From positions 1-6,269 of the forward strand of contig QHBQ01000144.1 of the NCBI GenBank assembly GCA_003243865.1: a DNA stretch of 6,269 nt, in the 5' to 3' direction. Below the pieces are notes generated by a model. The model saw only the letters and a list, made by a program, of their open reading frames with translations. It was not told the origin of the DNA and did not search any database. Positions within the stretch are counted from its first letter, which is position 1. Every line of letters begins with the position of its first letter. The position numbers were made by a program, and so were the translations under genes. The DNA comes from Candidatus Chloroheliales bacterium. GTDB taxonomy: Bacteria > Chloroflexota > Chloroflexia > QHBQ01. Shown in pieces: positions 1 through 6,269 of this stretch.

Positions 1-1263
1 ACGCTGACCCGTATCTTCGGCTTCCAGCACCTCGAGTTGGCTGAGGACGTGGTGCAGGACAGTATCATCAAGGCAATGCGCTATTGGTCGTATCACGGTA
101 TCCCCGCCAACCCGGCGGGTTGGATCATGCAGGTGGCGAAGAACCAAGCGCTCGACATCCTGCGCCGCGAACGTACCCTGCGTGGCAAGCAGGAAGAACT
201 CGCCCGCCTGCCCGACTATCGCACCGATGCTGCCGCCGATGTTGCCCTGCTCGACAACGAACTCTACGACGACCAGCTAAGGATGATGTTCACCTGCTGC
301 CACCCGGCCCTCTCCCGCGAGGCGCGAGTGGCGCTGACGCTCAAGACGCTAGGCGGCTTCGGCGTGAGCGAGATCGCCCGCGCCTTCTTGCATCCGGAAA
401 CCACCATTGCGCAGCGGCTGGTGCGGGCCAAACGCACCCTGCGCGAGATGAACGTGCCATTCGCCGTGCCGGAGGCCGATGAATTGTCCGCCCGCCTCGA
501 TTCGGTGCTGGACGTGCTATACCTGATGTTCAACGAGGGCTACAGCGCGCACCAGGGCGAGGATCTGGTGCGTCACGACCTCTGCGCCGAGGCGATCAGG
601 CTGACCGCGCTGCTGGCGCGTCACCCCGTTGGCGATTTGCCTAAGCTACACGCGCTGCTTGCCCTGATGCTGCTCCAGGCCGCACGGCTGGATGCCCGCA
701 CCGATACGATGGGCAACCTGCTGCTGCTAGAAGAGCAGGAACGCAGCCGCTGGGATCAGCAGATGATCCACGCCGGGCTGCGCGAACTGGTGCAATCGGC
801 GAAGGGCGAAGAACTGAGCCAGTACCATCTCGAGGCGGGTATCGCCGCCACCCATGCGGTTGCCCCCAACTATGCCGCCACCGACTGGCAGCGGGTCCGC
901 TCGCAGTACGACCTGCTATTGCAGATGACCGGCTCGCCGGTAGTCGCCCTGAACCGTGCCGTCGCCCTGGCGATGGTGGAGGGGCCGCAGGCGGGGCTGA
1001 CTGCGCTGGAACAGGTTAGACAGATGGCGGGCATGGAAGGTTACTATCTGCTGCACGCCAGCTTCGCCGAGTTCTGGCGGCAGGTGGGCGAGATCGAGAA
1101 GGCGCGGGCCAGCTACCAGCGGGCGCTGGCGCTGACCGCCAGCGAACCGGCGCGTAGGTTCTTGCAACGTAGGCTTGATGCGCTTGGCAGTATATCAGAA
1201 TTAGGGAGGGGGCAGCGGAGCAGCGGCAAGGGTGGCAGCCAAGGTGCCGCGATATTGCTCTAG
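1..1263 (+). CDS. ECF RNA polymerase sigma factor, ECF42-like with long C-terminal domain (5' end outside window)
   Basis: This is an alternative sigma factor that would direct RNA polymerase to a small regulon. The frame is open from base 1, and the residues before the first in-frame TTG (37) already fit the family (LTRIFGF, then LAEDVVQD), so the true start is upstream and perhaps 20-30 residues are missing. Sigma region 2 spans about 22-180 (AEDVVQD, NPAGWI, LDILRRER). Region 4, a helix-turn-helix, spans about 310-447 (LTLKTLGGFGVSEIARAF, then RLVRAKRTLRE). A roughly 270-residue helical extension follows, with family-typical blocks FNEGYSA (from 529), TDWQRV (from 880) and PVVALNRAVA (937-966). 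This long extension is the mark of ECF42-type sigma factors, which are often next to YCII/DGPF-family genes; any such partner would lie outside the window. Family-like sequence ends near 1188 (RRLDALG). The last 24 codons look unconserved, and 1201-1263 run antisense to the end of res. I am confident of the class; the regulon is unknown. Confidence 0.93.
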   Translation, partial: TLTRIFGFQHLELAEDVVQDSIIKAMRYWSYHGIPANPAGWIMQVAKNQALDILRRERTLRGKQEELARLPDYRTDAAADVALLDNELYDDQLRMMFTCCHPALSREARVALTLKTLGGFGVSEIARAFLHPETTIAQRLVRAKRTLREMNVPFAVPEADELSARLDSVLDVLYLMFNEGYSAHQGEDLVRHDLCAEAIRLTALLARHPVGDLPKLHALLALMLLQAARLDARTDTMGNLLLLEEQERSRWDQQMIHAGLRELVQSAKGEELSQYHLEAGIAATHAVAPNYAATDWQRVRSQYDLLLQMTGSPVVALNRAVALAMVEGPQAGLTALEQVRQMAGMEGYYLLHASFAEFWRQVGEIEKARASYQRALALTASEPARRFLQRRLDALGSISELGRGQRSSGKGGSQGAAILL

Positions 1264-3849
1264 TTGGGCCAGGCTGCACTTTTGCAGGGTGGCAAACAAG
1301 TTGCCATAATCGGTGGGCGATAGGAAAAAGAAAATGTAGTGGGGGCGTGGCTGGCCCTCAGCGGCGGCTTCTGCTTCCAGCAGGCGGTTCAGTTCAGCAA
1401 AGTGGCGGGTGGCCGCCCGCTGCTTGGCGCGGTTCTCCTCGTTGTCGTCCTTATCCGACTTAATCTCGATGAACAGTATCACCTCGCGGCCATCCAGTTC
1501 CAGCTGCAGCACAAAGTCGGGGTTAAACTCGCGCGGCTTGCCGTTGAGGGTATACGGGATAGTGTAGAAGCCGGTGTCTGCCGACTTGACCCATGCCTTC
1601 AGGCACTCAGGCAGCTTCACACCATAGCCAGCACATAGTTGCTTAATCATCTGAAACTCAGGGTCGGAGCTACTTACTATTACATCTACCGGGCTGGGAA
1701 AGTTTTTGACATAGCTAAGATTAGGGCGTGGGCTAGCGTCGTATTTTCCTTGCAGGTAATCGAAAGCGCTTTGGCTATCGAGATCGGTCATCAACTGACG
1801 GCCATCGTCATCAAAGAACAAGGTGCTGTTCTTCCAGAACTGCACTACACTGGTCGCCTTCTGATGCAGTTCGGTGGTGCTACAGGTGACTACAGCCAGT
1901 GGTTGTAGCGCGTAGCGCGTCTCCATGGTCGCGGCGGGCGGGCGCAAGCGGCTGAACGTCCTTTGCCCGCGCACGAGATTGTCCTCGCTGACGAAATCGT
2001 GGGTACGGTCCTCATCGCTCAGATTATCACTAATTAGCTGCGTAATACGCTCAAGCGTATATGCTTCGATCTCGGCGGTGGGTAGGTCCCGCGCCTTTGC
2101 CGCAGCGATGATGCTCCGCAAGTCGTCATTGTATGCTGCCGCGGCTTGCTCGATGGTATAACCCTGCTGCCGATGAGGGATGAAGGTTGCACCCCATACC
2201 AGCATTTCGCCGCTGTGTAGCAGCGGGGCAAAATCGGCAACCGCGATATCGCCCGCCGGTTGGCGGGTGAAGCCCAGGTCAGTAATCGGCGCGGTTGGCG
2301 CTGAGGGCGGGTGGAGGGCGGTGCTGCTACTGGCAACATCATAGCTGAGGTTGTGCAAAGTAAAGTGGTAGGCAGCGCGCGGCGGCTGATTGACTACCTG
2401 GGGAGTTAGCTTCTGCGCCGTTCCCTCGCTGACCTCGGCGACCAGTTCGCTAATCCGCACCAGTTCACCCATGTTTCGGGCAATGCTGGGGTGATTGAAG
2501 ATGATCAGGCGAGCATCCTCGGTGTTCAGGCCCGCAGGCAGGCGCAAGCCGCGCCCGATTACCTGGGCGATCAGCAGCTTGGAGTTGAACGCCCGCGACT
2601 CGTGCGGCACGATCTGGAACACGTTCTTTACATCCCAACCCTCGGTTAGCATCGAAACGGAGACGATCCACTGCACTGGATTGTTGGGGTCATCTACGTA
2701 GGGCAGTTGGGCCACGTACTTGCGGTGATCCTCGTGCGAGGTGACGGGTATCGCCATCTTCTCTGCTTGATCAATGTCCTTCGCCAGCCCGCGTTCCACC
2801 AGCAGTTCGGTTAGTTGCTGATGCACCAACTTGCAGGTTTCCACCTTGTTGGTGACAATAATCGTCAGCGGCTTGACGTCTTTCGCCTGGTAGAGTGCGT
2901 TATCGCGGTTGCGCTGGTGGTTCGCCAGCATTATCGCCCAGCGGGCCTCTTCGCTGTCGTCGTTCTTGCCTTGCACCCGATAGTAGATGTCCTTGATGCG
3001 ATTCTCGGCGGTGGCTTGAACCAGTGAATAGCGATAGATCACGTCGCTGAAATAGATATTGTCGTCCTTGCCGCCGTATGGGGTGCCGCTTACACCGATG
3101 ATGTAGCGGAAGCCGTGATCCTTGCCCGCAGCATCACCCTGGAGAAACGTCAGCCACTGCTTCGCCCCTCGCAGCTCCTTCTGCCCGGTTGCGGTCAGCA
3201 GGTGGTGAACCTCGTCGTTCAGCACCAGGGTGCGTTCGCCGCCGGTACGCTCCAGCACTGGCTCGATCGCCGACTTCACTCCGGCGTAGGTTTGATGAAT
3301 GTTGGTCACGCAGATGGTGTTGGGGCCGGGCGTGCTGGTGGCGTCTATAATGTTGGGGGCGGCTACGCCGGGCAAGGCAGCATAGAGCGCGGGCGTAGCG
3401 TAGGCTAGCGCCTCGAACTTCTGGGTCAGCCCCTGCTTGATGGTCAGCGAGGGGCAGAGCAGCAGCACATTGTCCACTGCGCCGAGGGTGAACATGATTT
3501 GGGCGATGCCGTACAGCACGTAGCTCTTGCCCGTGCCGGTGGCCAGGTCCAGGGTGGCGTACAATTTGTCGGACAGGTGCAGGGTGTTGAGGAAATCGGC
3601 TTCGCTAGGGTAGAATTGCTGCAGGTAAGGGCTGGCGGCATAGTTCTCCGCCGCCAGTTGCTTGAGGTCAGCGTAGCCACCCAGCAGGTAGCTTACTGCC
3701 GTGCGAATCGCCCGCTTCTGGTACTCGCGTTCGGGGCAGAGGAGATCAAGGAAGCCATCGAAGCGGGTCAGGTCGGGTGGGTTCGGGGGGTTTACTGCAA
3801 GAACGAGTTTGGCCGGGTCAAGCGTCGGTGCTGCGGTCTTCTTCGCCAC
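1201..3849 (-). CDS. res: Type III restriction enzyme Res subunit (DEAD/DEAH helicase plus PD-(D/E)xK nuclease)
   Basis: This is the ATP-dependent translocation and cleavage subunit, acting with Mod on unmethylated DNA. The 882-residue protein is close to the usual Res size. Visible in order: an N-terminal block REYQKRAI (41-48) like the start of SF2 helicases; Walker A ATGTGKS (103-109); motif Ia region around LLLCPS (129-134); Walker B/DExH as DEVHH (212-216); motif III SGTPY (254-258); motif V LTEGWD (401-406); motif VI QVIGRGLRLP (429-438). The C-terminal nuclease has NPDFV (D778) and IEIK (E795, K797), so the PD-(D/E)xK residues are present and the enzyme looks intact. The chosen start is GTG at 3849, preceded by GAGGGGGAG (complement of 3854-3862). 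It begins 32 bases inside the mod coding region, which suggests translational coupling. The C-terminus is an Ala/Pro-rich tail that overlaps the convergent sigma gene. A stand-alone helicase-nuclease is possible but unlikely given the adjacent mod. Confidence 0.92.
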   Translation of the reverse strand: MAKKTAAPTLDPAKLVLAVNPPNPPDLTRFDGFLDLLCPEREYQKRAIRTAVSYLLGGYADLKQLAAENYAASPYLQQFYPSEADFLNTLHLSDKLYATLDLATGTGKSYVLYGIAQIMFTLGAVDNVLLLCPSLTIKQGLTQKFEALAYATPALYAALPGVAAPNIIDATSTPGPNTICVTNIHQTYAGVKSAIEPVLERTGGERTLVLNDEVHHLLTATGQKELRGAKQWLTFLQGDAAGKDHGFRYIIGVSGTPYGGKDDNIYFSDVIYRYSLVQATAENRIKDIYYRVQGKNDDSEEARWAIMLANHQRNRDNALYQAKDVKPLTIIVTNKVETCKLVHQQLTELLVERGLAKDIDQAEKMAIPVTSHEDHRKYVAQLPYVDDPNNPVQWIVSVSMLTEGWDVKNVFQIVPHESRAFNSKLLIAQVIGRGLRLPAGLNTEDARLIIFNHPSIARNMGELVRISELVAEVSEGTAQKLTPQVVNQPPRAAYHFTLHNLSYDVASSSTALHPPSAPTAPITDLGFTRQPAGDIAVADFAPLLHSGEMLVWGATFIPHRQQGYTIEQAAAAYNDDLRSIIAAAKARDLPTAEIEAYTLERITQLISDNLSDEDRTHDFVSEDNLVRGQRTFSRLRPPAATMETRYALQPLAVVTCSTTELHQKATSVVQFWKNSTLFFDDDGRQLMTDLDSQSAFDYLQGKYDASPRPNLSYVKNFPSPVDVIVSSSDPEFQMIKQLCAGYGVKLPECLKAWVKSADTGFYTIPYTLNGKPREFNPDFVLQLELDGREVILFIEIKSDKDDNEENRAKQRAATRHFAELNRLLEAEAAAEGQPRPHYIFFFLSPTDYGNLFATLQKCSLAQLEQYRGTLAATLAAAPLPPP

Positions 3850-5923
3850 GGTTCTCCCCCTCGAACTCGGCTCTCGGCAGCTTCTCGATCAGTTCGTTGC
3901 CGTAGATGTCAATGTAGATCAGCATTAGCTCGTCGCCTACGCCCGCCGCAGAGAAGGTCGCGGTGTAGCCCTGCTTCTTCATCTGCACGGCATCGAAGCT
4001 ATGGCCCAGACGGAACGGCCCCCCGCGATAGTCGGGGTCTACCAGCAGCAGGGCGAAGGTGGGGAAGTCGCCCGCTGCCCCATTGCTGCCGTTGGCCTTG
4101 CCGCTGCCCTCTTCCGCCGCGCTCTCGAAGCGGGTGATCTGCACCGTATATTCCTGCTGGCTGTACAGGGTGTTGCCCGCCCGCTTGCCATAGCGCGCCC
4201 GCACTCGCGGTGGGCGGATGAAGTCGAAACCGGTGGCGCTGGTGGGGTCGTTGACCGCGCTCACGTCGCGGCTCTGCTTCAGCGGCTGGAACACGCCCAG
4301 TTTGATGCGCTCGATTACCGAGTTTGGCACCTTCAGCATCACGAAGGTGGTGCCTTTGTACTCCTCGCGGTTCTGCAAGAATGCGACCAGCGAACCGGGG
4401 GCAATGATGTAGACGCGGCTGGGAAATTCGCCATCCGACACCTCGTACAGCGAATGTAGCGTTCCCAGGGTGAATTCCGCATCGGGATGGGTGGTGAAGT
4501 TGTAGACGAACACCGGGTCATTGCCGAGCAGGCCCTGGGTCTCGATGTGGCCGTAGCGCCGCACTCCCTCGCGGGCCTGGAACAGTTGCAGCACGAAGCG
4601 GGTGTAGTCGGCGAACGGCATCCCCTTCAGGGTCTGGTAATCGTACAGCCCGGCATTGTACAGGGTGAACGGGCGCGGGGTGAGGCCGCCCTTCAGCCCG
4701 TGCAGCAGCCGCTGCTGGATGGTGTAGATGGCGAACTTGCCGCAGTCAATCGCCACCCAGCACCGCCCCAGCCGCTCGGCCACCGCTGCCGTGGTGCCAC
4801 TGCCTGCGAACGCATCCAACACGATGTCGTTTTCGTTGCTGCTTGCAAGGATGATGCGCTCCAGCAAGGCTTCGGGCTTTTGGGTGGGATAGCCGGTGCG
4901 CTCTGATGATTGATTGTGTATTGGCCTTATATCTGTCCAGAGATCTTGAAGAACAGTTCCATCAAACTCATCTTCAAATCTTTTAAGTCTCGGAACACCC
5001 TTCTTGGGCCAATGAATCTTACCTTCAGCATCGTACTTTTCAAGCTGTTCGATATTGTAAGCCCAGTGCCTACCTTTAGAGCCAGGATCTATTCCCCTCC
5101 ACGGCTTACCGGACTCACCAGTAGCGACCTTACCGGCAGCAGTCAAATCAATCCTCGCATATCTCTTCCCAGTTAGTTCATCAACATGGTCAAGGAATAT
5201 GCTTTTATATTCTTCATCAACTGCAGCTCGTTGGGGTCTCCAGACCCTCGCCGCGCTCATTGCATAGTAAAGGATCGTGTCATGTATAACTCCATACTTC
5301 CCCGCGTCGTTGTGAGCAGCAGCACGTCTCCAGATTATTTCATTGACAAAGTTCTGCCTGCCAAATATTTCGTCCAAAATAAGTTTGGTGGGGGCATTCA
5401 TGCGCGAGTCAAGATGCACATAGATACTACCGTCATTGGTGAGCAGGCGGCGGAGGAAGATGAGGCGCTGGCGGAGGAACTCGATGAACTGCGCGCCCGC
5501 CACCTTGTCCTGGTAGGCTTGCTGCTCCTGGTTGCCCTTGAAGTCCTGGCGGGTGGAGAATGGTGGGTCAATGTAGATGAGGCGCACCTGGCCCACGAGG
5601 TTGCCGGGGATGTCAGAGATGGTGAGGGTCTTGAGCGCCTGGAGGTTGTCACCGAAGATGAGCATATTGCGCCAGTCGGGGGTGAGCGAGTCGGGGCCGC
5701 TCTCCGGCAGGTCACGCACCCGCTGCAAGGGGGCGGCCAGAGTGCGGCGAAACACCTCGCCGATGGGCAGCTTGTCGCGGTAGACCAGCTCGTACTCATC
5801 CTTGAGCATCACCGCTTCGGGGAAGAGGCGGCTGAGGTGGCCATAGGGGATTTGCTCGCCGCGCCGAATGTAGGCGGCAATCGTATTAGCAAGCTCATCG
5901 CGGGGATTGACTGGTTCGCTCAT
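3818..5923 (-). CDS. mod: Type III-like site-specific DNA-methyltransferase (Mod), beta-class adenine-type
   Basis: Mod transfers a methyl group from S-adenosylmethionine to adenine in the recognition site and gives the restriction complex its specificity. In 701 residues it shows GDNLQALKTL (91-100), the catalytic motif IV DPPF (119-122), SIYVHLD (166-172), a central region expected to be the target-recognition domain (about 180-340), YPTQKP (345-350), and the cofactor loop DAFAGSGTT (370-378) followed by WVAID (389-393). Motif IV before the cofactor motif is the beta-class order, typical of Type III Mod. DPPF instead of the more common DPPY keeps an aromatic residue and should be active. 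About 290 residues follow the core, including a Gly/Ser/Asn-rich linker (604-618) and a small C-terminal module. The start is ATG at 5923, 7 bases after GGAGG. It is the first gene of a two-gene operon with res. The central 4905-5400 segment is clearly lower in GC than both sides. The modified base is inferred from the family, and the target site cannot be read from sequence. Confidence 0.93.
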   Translation of the reverse strand: MSEPVNPRDELANTIAAYIRRGEQIPYGHLSRLFPEAVMLKDEYELVYRDKLPIGEVFRRTLAAPLQRVRDLPESGPDSLTPDWRNMLIFGDNLQALKTLTISDIPGNLVGQVRLIYIDPPFSTRQDFKGNQEQQAYQDKVAGAQFIEFLRQRLIFLRRLLTNDGSIYVHLDSRMNAPTKLILDEIFGRQNFVNEIIWRRAAAHNDAGKYGVIHDTILYYAMSAARVWRPQRAAVDEEYKSIFLDHVDELTGKRYARIDLTAAGKVATGESGKPWRGIDPGSKGRHWAYNIEQLEKYDAEGKIHWPKKGVPRLKRFEDEFDGTVLQDLWTDIRPIHNQSSERTGYPTQKPEALLERIILASSNENDIVLDAFAGSGTTAAVAERLGRCWVAIDCGKFAIYTIQQRLLHGLKGGLTPRPFTLYNAGLYDYQTLKGMPFADYTRFVLQLFQAREGVRRYGHIETQGLLGNDPVFVYNFTTHPDAEFTLGTLHSLYEVSDGEFPSRVYIIAPGSLVAFLQNREEYKGTTFVMLKVPNSVIERIKLGVFQPLKQSRDVSAVNDPTSATGFDFIRPPRVRARYGKRAGNTLYSQQEYTVQITRFESAAEEGSGKANGSNGAAGDFPTFALLLVDPDYRGGPFRLGHSFDAVQMKKQGYTATFSAAGVGDELMLIYIDIYGNELIEKLPRAEFEGENRGEEDRSTDA
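3854..3862 (-). promoter_or_regulatory. Shine-Dalgarno for res, inside the end of mod
   Basis: Read on the minus strand this is GAGGGGGAG, ending 4 bases before the GTG at 3849. It supports that non-ATG start and lies within the last codons of mod, so a ribosome finishing mod at 3818 passes the res start just before it terminates. This fits coupled translation of the two subunits. Confidence 0.7.
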
Positions 5924-5929
5924 CGTGAG

Positions 5930-5937
5930 TCCTCCCT
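5930..5937 (-). promoter_or_regulatory. Shine-Dalgarno for mod
   Basis: The minus strand reads AGGGAGGA, with the GGAGG core 7 bases before the ATG at 5923. The strong match and good spacing fix the mod start. Confidence 0.8.
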
Positions 5938-5969
5938 AACAAACGCACAATTGTTCGCTTGTTGCTCTG

Positions 5970-5998
5970 ATTATATCATGATTGCATTATGATGTAAA
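5970..5998 (-). promoter_or_regulatory. Promoter of the mod-res operon (extended -10, 17-bp spacer)
   Basis: On the minus strand the -35 is TTTACA (complement of 5993-5998, five of six consensus bases) and the -10 is TATAAT (complement of 5970-5975, perfect). They are separated by exactly 17 bases, and a TGA precedes the -10, giving the extended -10 form. Transcription should start near 5963, leaving a leader of about 40 bases before the mod ATG. This looks like a strong housekeeping-sigma promoter. No second promoter was found for res, so both genes are probably on one transcript. Confidence 0.8.
5975..5993. promoter_or_regulatory. Operator-like imperfect palindrome in the mod promoter spacer
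   Basis: The 19 bases form a dyad of the type ATCATnATnnnATnATGAT, with seven of nine possible pairs matching around a central G at 5984. It occupies the spacer and touches the first base of the -10 and the last base of the -35, so a dimeric protein bound here would block RNA polymerase. No controller gene is seen in the window, and the site is AT-rich, so chance symmetry remains possible. Confidence 0.4.
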
Positions 5999-6036
5999 GG
6001 CGTTTTTCCACCATTATCAGGGCTGCTGCAAAGTGG

Positions 6037-6108
6037 GCCAGGGCGCGATAAATCCGCGCCCCTACATCGGTTTCGTGCTTGTAGGGGCGCAATTCATTGC
6101 GCCCTGGC
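6037..6108. repeat. Nested inverted repeat (REP/MITE-like palindromic element)
   Basis: The left arm 6037-6065 and right arm 6081-6108 are near-perfect reverse complements (both begin or end with GCCAGGGCGC and GCGCCCCTAC or their complements), separated by a 15-base loop at 6066-6080. Each arm is itself a hairpin: GGGCGCG (6041-6047) pairs with CGCGCCC (6055-6061), and GGGCGCAA (6085-6092) pairs with TTGCGCCC (6097-6104). There is no T-run after either stem, and the genes on both sides point away from it, so it is not a normal terminator. Its form fits a dispersed extragenic palindrome. I recall similar GGGCGCGAT-type palindromes in Chloroflexota and cyanobacterial genomes, but this is memory, not a search. 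No clear target-site duplication or transposase is visible. Confidence 0.75.
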
Positions 6109-6165
6109 TGACTATTTGGAACGCAAAACATCATTCTTTGGTATTAGTAACCCAGCGCTAGCAGT

Positions 6166-6174
6166 TGGTATAAT
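6166..6174 (+). promoter_or_regulatory. Extended -10 promoter for the rightmost gene
   Basis: TGGTATAAT is a perfect extended -10 element. No good -35 lies 16-18 bases upstream, which is usual for extended -10 promoters. Transcription would begin near 6181, about 40 bases before the TTG start at 6220. It is divergent from the mod promoter. Confidence 0.6.
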
Positions 6175-6202
6175 TAGCATCGGTTTGTGATAACTCTGCA
6201 GC

Positions 6203-6211
6203 GGAGGGAGG
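6203..6211 (+). promoter_or_regulatory. Shine-Dalgarno deciding the TTG start at 6220
   Basis: GGAGGGAGG ends 8 bases before TTG at 6220. The nearer ATG at 6212 directly abuts the site and its frame closes at TGA (6242-6244) after ten codons, so TTG is the better start. Confidence 0.6.
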
Positions 6212-6219
6212 ATGATACG

Positions 6220-6269
6220 TTGTCGAAGCTACGCAACAGTCTGATATTTACCAACCTGAATGTGCTGCT
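6220..6269 (+). CDS. Start of an unidentified protein, probably membrane-anchored (3' end outside window)
   Basis: Only 16 full codons are visible, reading MSKLRNSLIFTNLNVL from a TTG start. A short basic start (K3, R5) followed by a hydrophobic stretch resembles the N-terminus of an inner-membrane protein such as a sensor kinase or transporter. The assignment as a gene rests mainly on the upstream extended -10 and the strong Shine-Dalgarno at proper spacing. It is divergent from the mod-res operon across an intergenic region that carries the palindromic element. The function cannot be told from this fragment. Confidence 0.5.
   Translation, partial: MSKLRNSLIFTNLNVL

Noticed and set aside
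1621..1860. Milder GC dip in res (about 47-48% by hand count) just before the nuclease domain
   Set aside because: Other parts of res also fall to about 50%, so the dip is not distinct enough to claim a domain swap.
3785..3790. Run of six G (C6 on the coding strand) near the 5' end of res, a possible phase-variation tract
   Set aside because: Six bases is too short to be a convincing slippage tract, and it sits in a plain NPPNPP coding repeat. No longer mono-, tetra- or pentanucleotide tract was seen in mod or res.
3499..4137. Plus-strand open frame of 212 codons spanning the mod/res overlap
   Set aside because: It is antisense to both genes, becomes Arg/Ser/Pro-rich and low-complexity, and shows no motif.
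1201..5923. Larger defence system such as DISARM or BREX
   Set aside because: Only the methyltransferase and helicase-nuclease pair is present. No third defence gene is in the window, and motifs and gene order fit a simple Type III system.
5186..5992. Long plus-strand open frame of 268 codons opposite mod
   Set aside because: It is antisense to a methyltransferase with clear catalytic motifs, has no recognisable family motifs of its own, and runs through the mod promoter. GC-rich coding DNA commonly leaves such shadow frames.
6041..6104. Hairpins considered as intrinsic terminators
   Set aside because: No T-run follows either stem on either strand, and both flanking genes are transcribed away from the element.
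6066..6186. Direct repeat ATCGGTTT at 6066-6073 and 6179-6186
   Set aside because: Eight bases repeated over about 113 bases is easily chance, and it does not flank the palindrome as a target duplication would.

Overview
This 6.3 kb window carries a complete Type III-like restriction-modification operon (mod then res, both on the minus strand). It lies between the 3' part of an ECF sigma-factor gene on the left and the first codons of an unidentified plus-strand gene on the right. The coding DNA is moderately GC-rich (hand counts on individual 60-base lines of mod outside its central segment run about 53-75%). No ribosomal RNA or other strong taxonomic marker is present. The long-form ECF sigma factor and the GC-rich nested palindrome near the right edge remind me of Chloroflexota or similar environmental bacteria, but that placement is a low-confidence inference.

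Layout: bases 1-1263 (+) are an ECF42-type sigma factor with a long C-terminal helical domain; its start lies left of the window. Its reading frame runs 63 bases into the 3' end of the convergent res gene. Bases 1201-3849 (-) are res, the DEAD/DEAH helicase-nuclease subunit, with all main helicase motifs and a C-terminal PD-(D/E)xK nuclease motif. Bases 3818-5923 (-) are mod, a beta-class N6-adenine-type methyltransferase whose 3' end overlaps the res start by 32 bases. The 296-base intergenic region at 5924-6219 holds a well-formed mod promoter (TTTACA, 17 bp, extended TATAAT) with an operator-like dyad filling its spacer. It also holds a 72-bp nested inverted repeat and a divergent extended -10 promoter, followed by a strong Shine-Dalgarno and a TTG start at 6220.

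How the genes work together: Mod reads the DNA site and methylates adenine, and Res joins Mod to translocate on and cut unmethylated DNA. The shared promoter and overlapping genes fit coupled expression of the two subunits. The most interesting signal is that the middle of mod (about 4905-5400), which encodes the expected target-recognition region, is about 46% GC while the conserved ends are clearly richer. This is what a swapped specificity domain would look like. No clearly new defence system is visible, but the roughly 290-residue C-terminal extension of Mod and the operator-like dyad over its promoter deserve a closer look.
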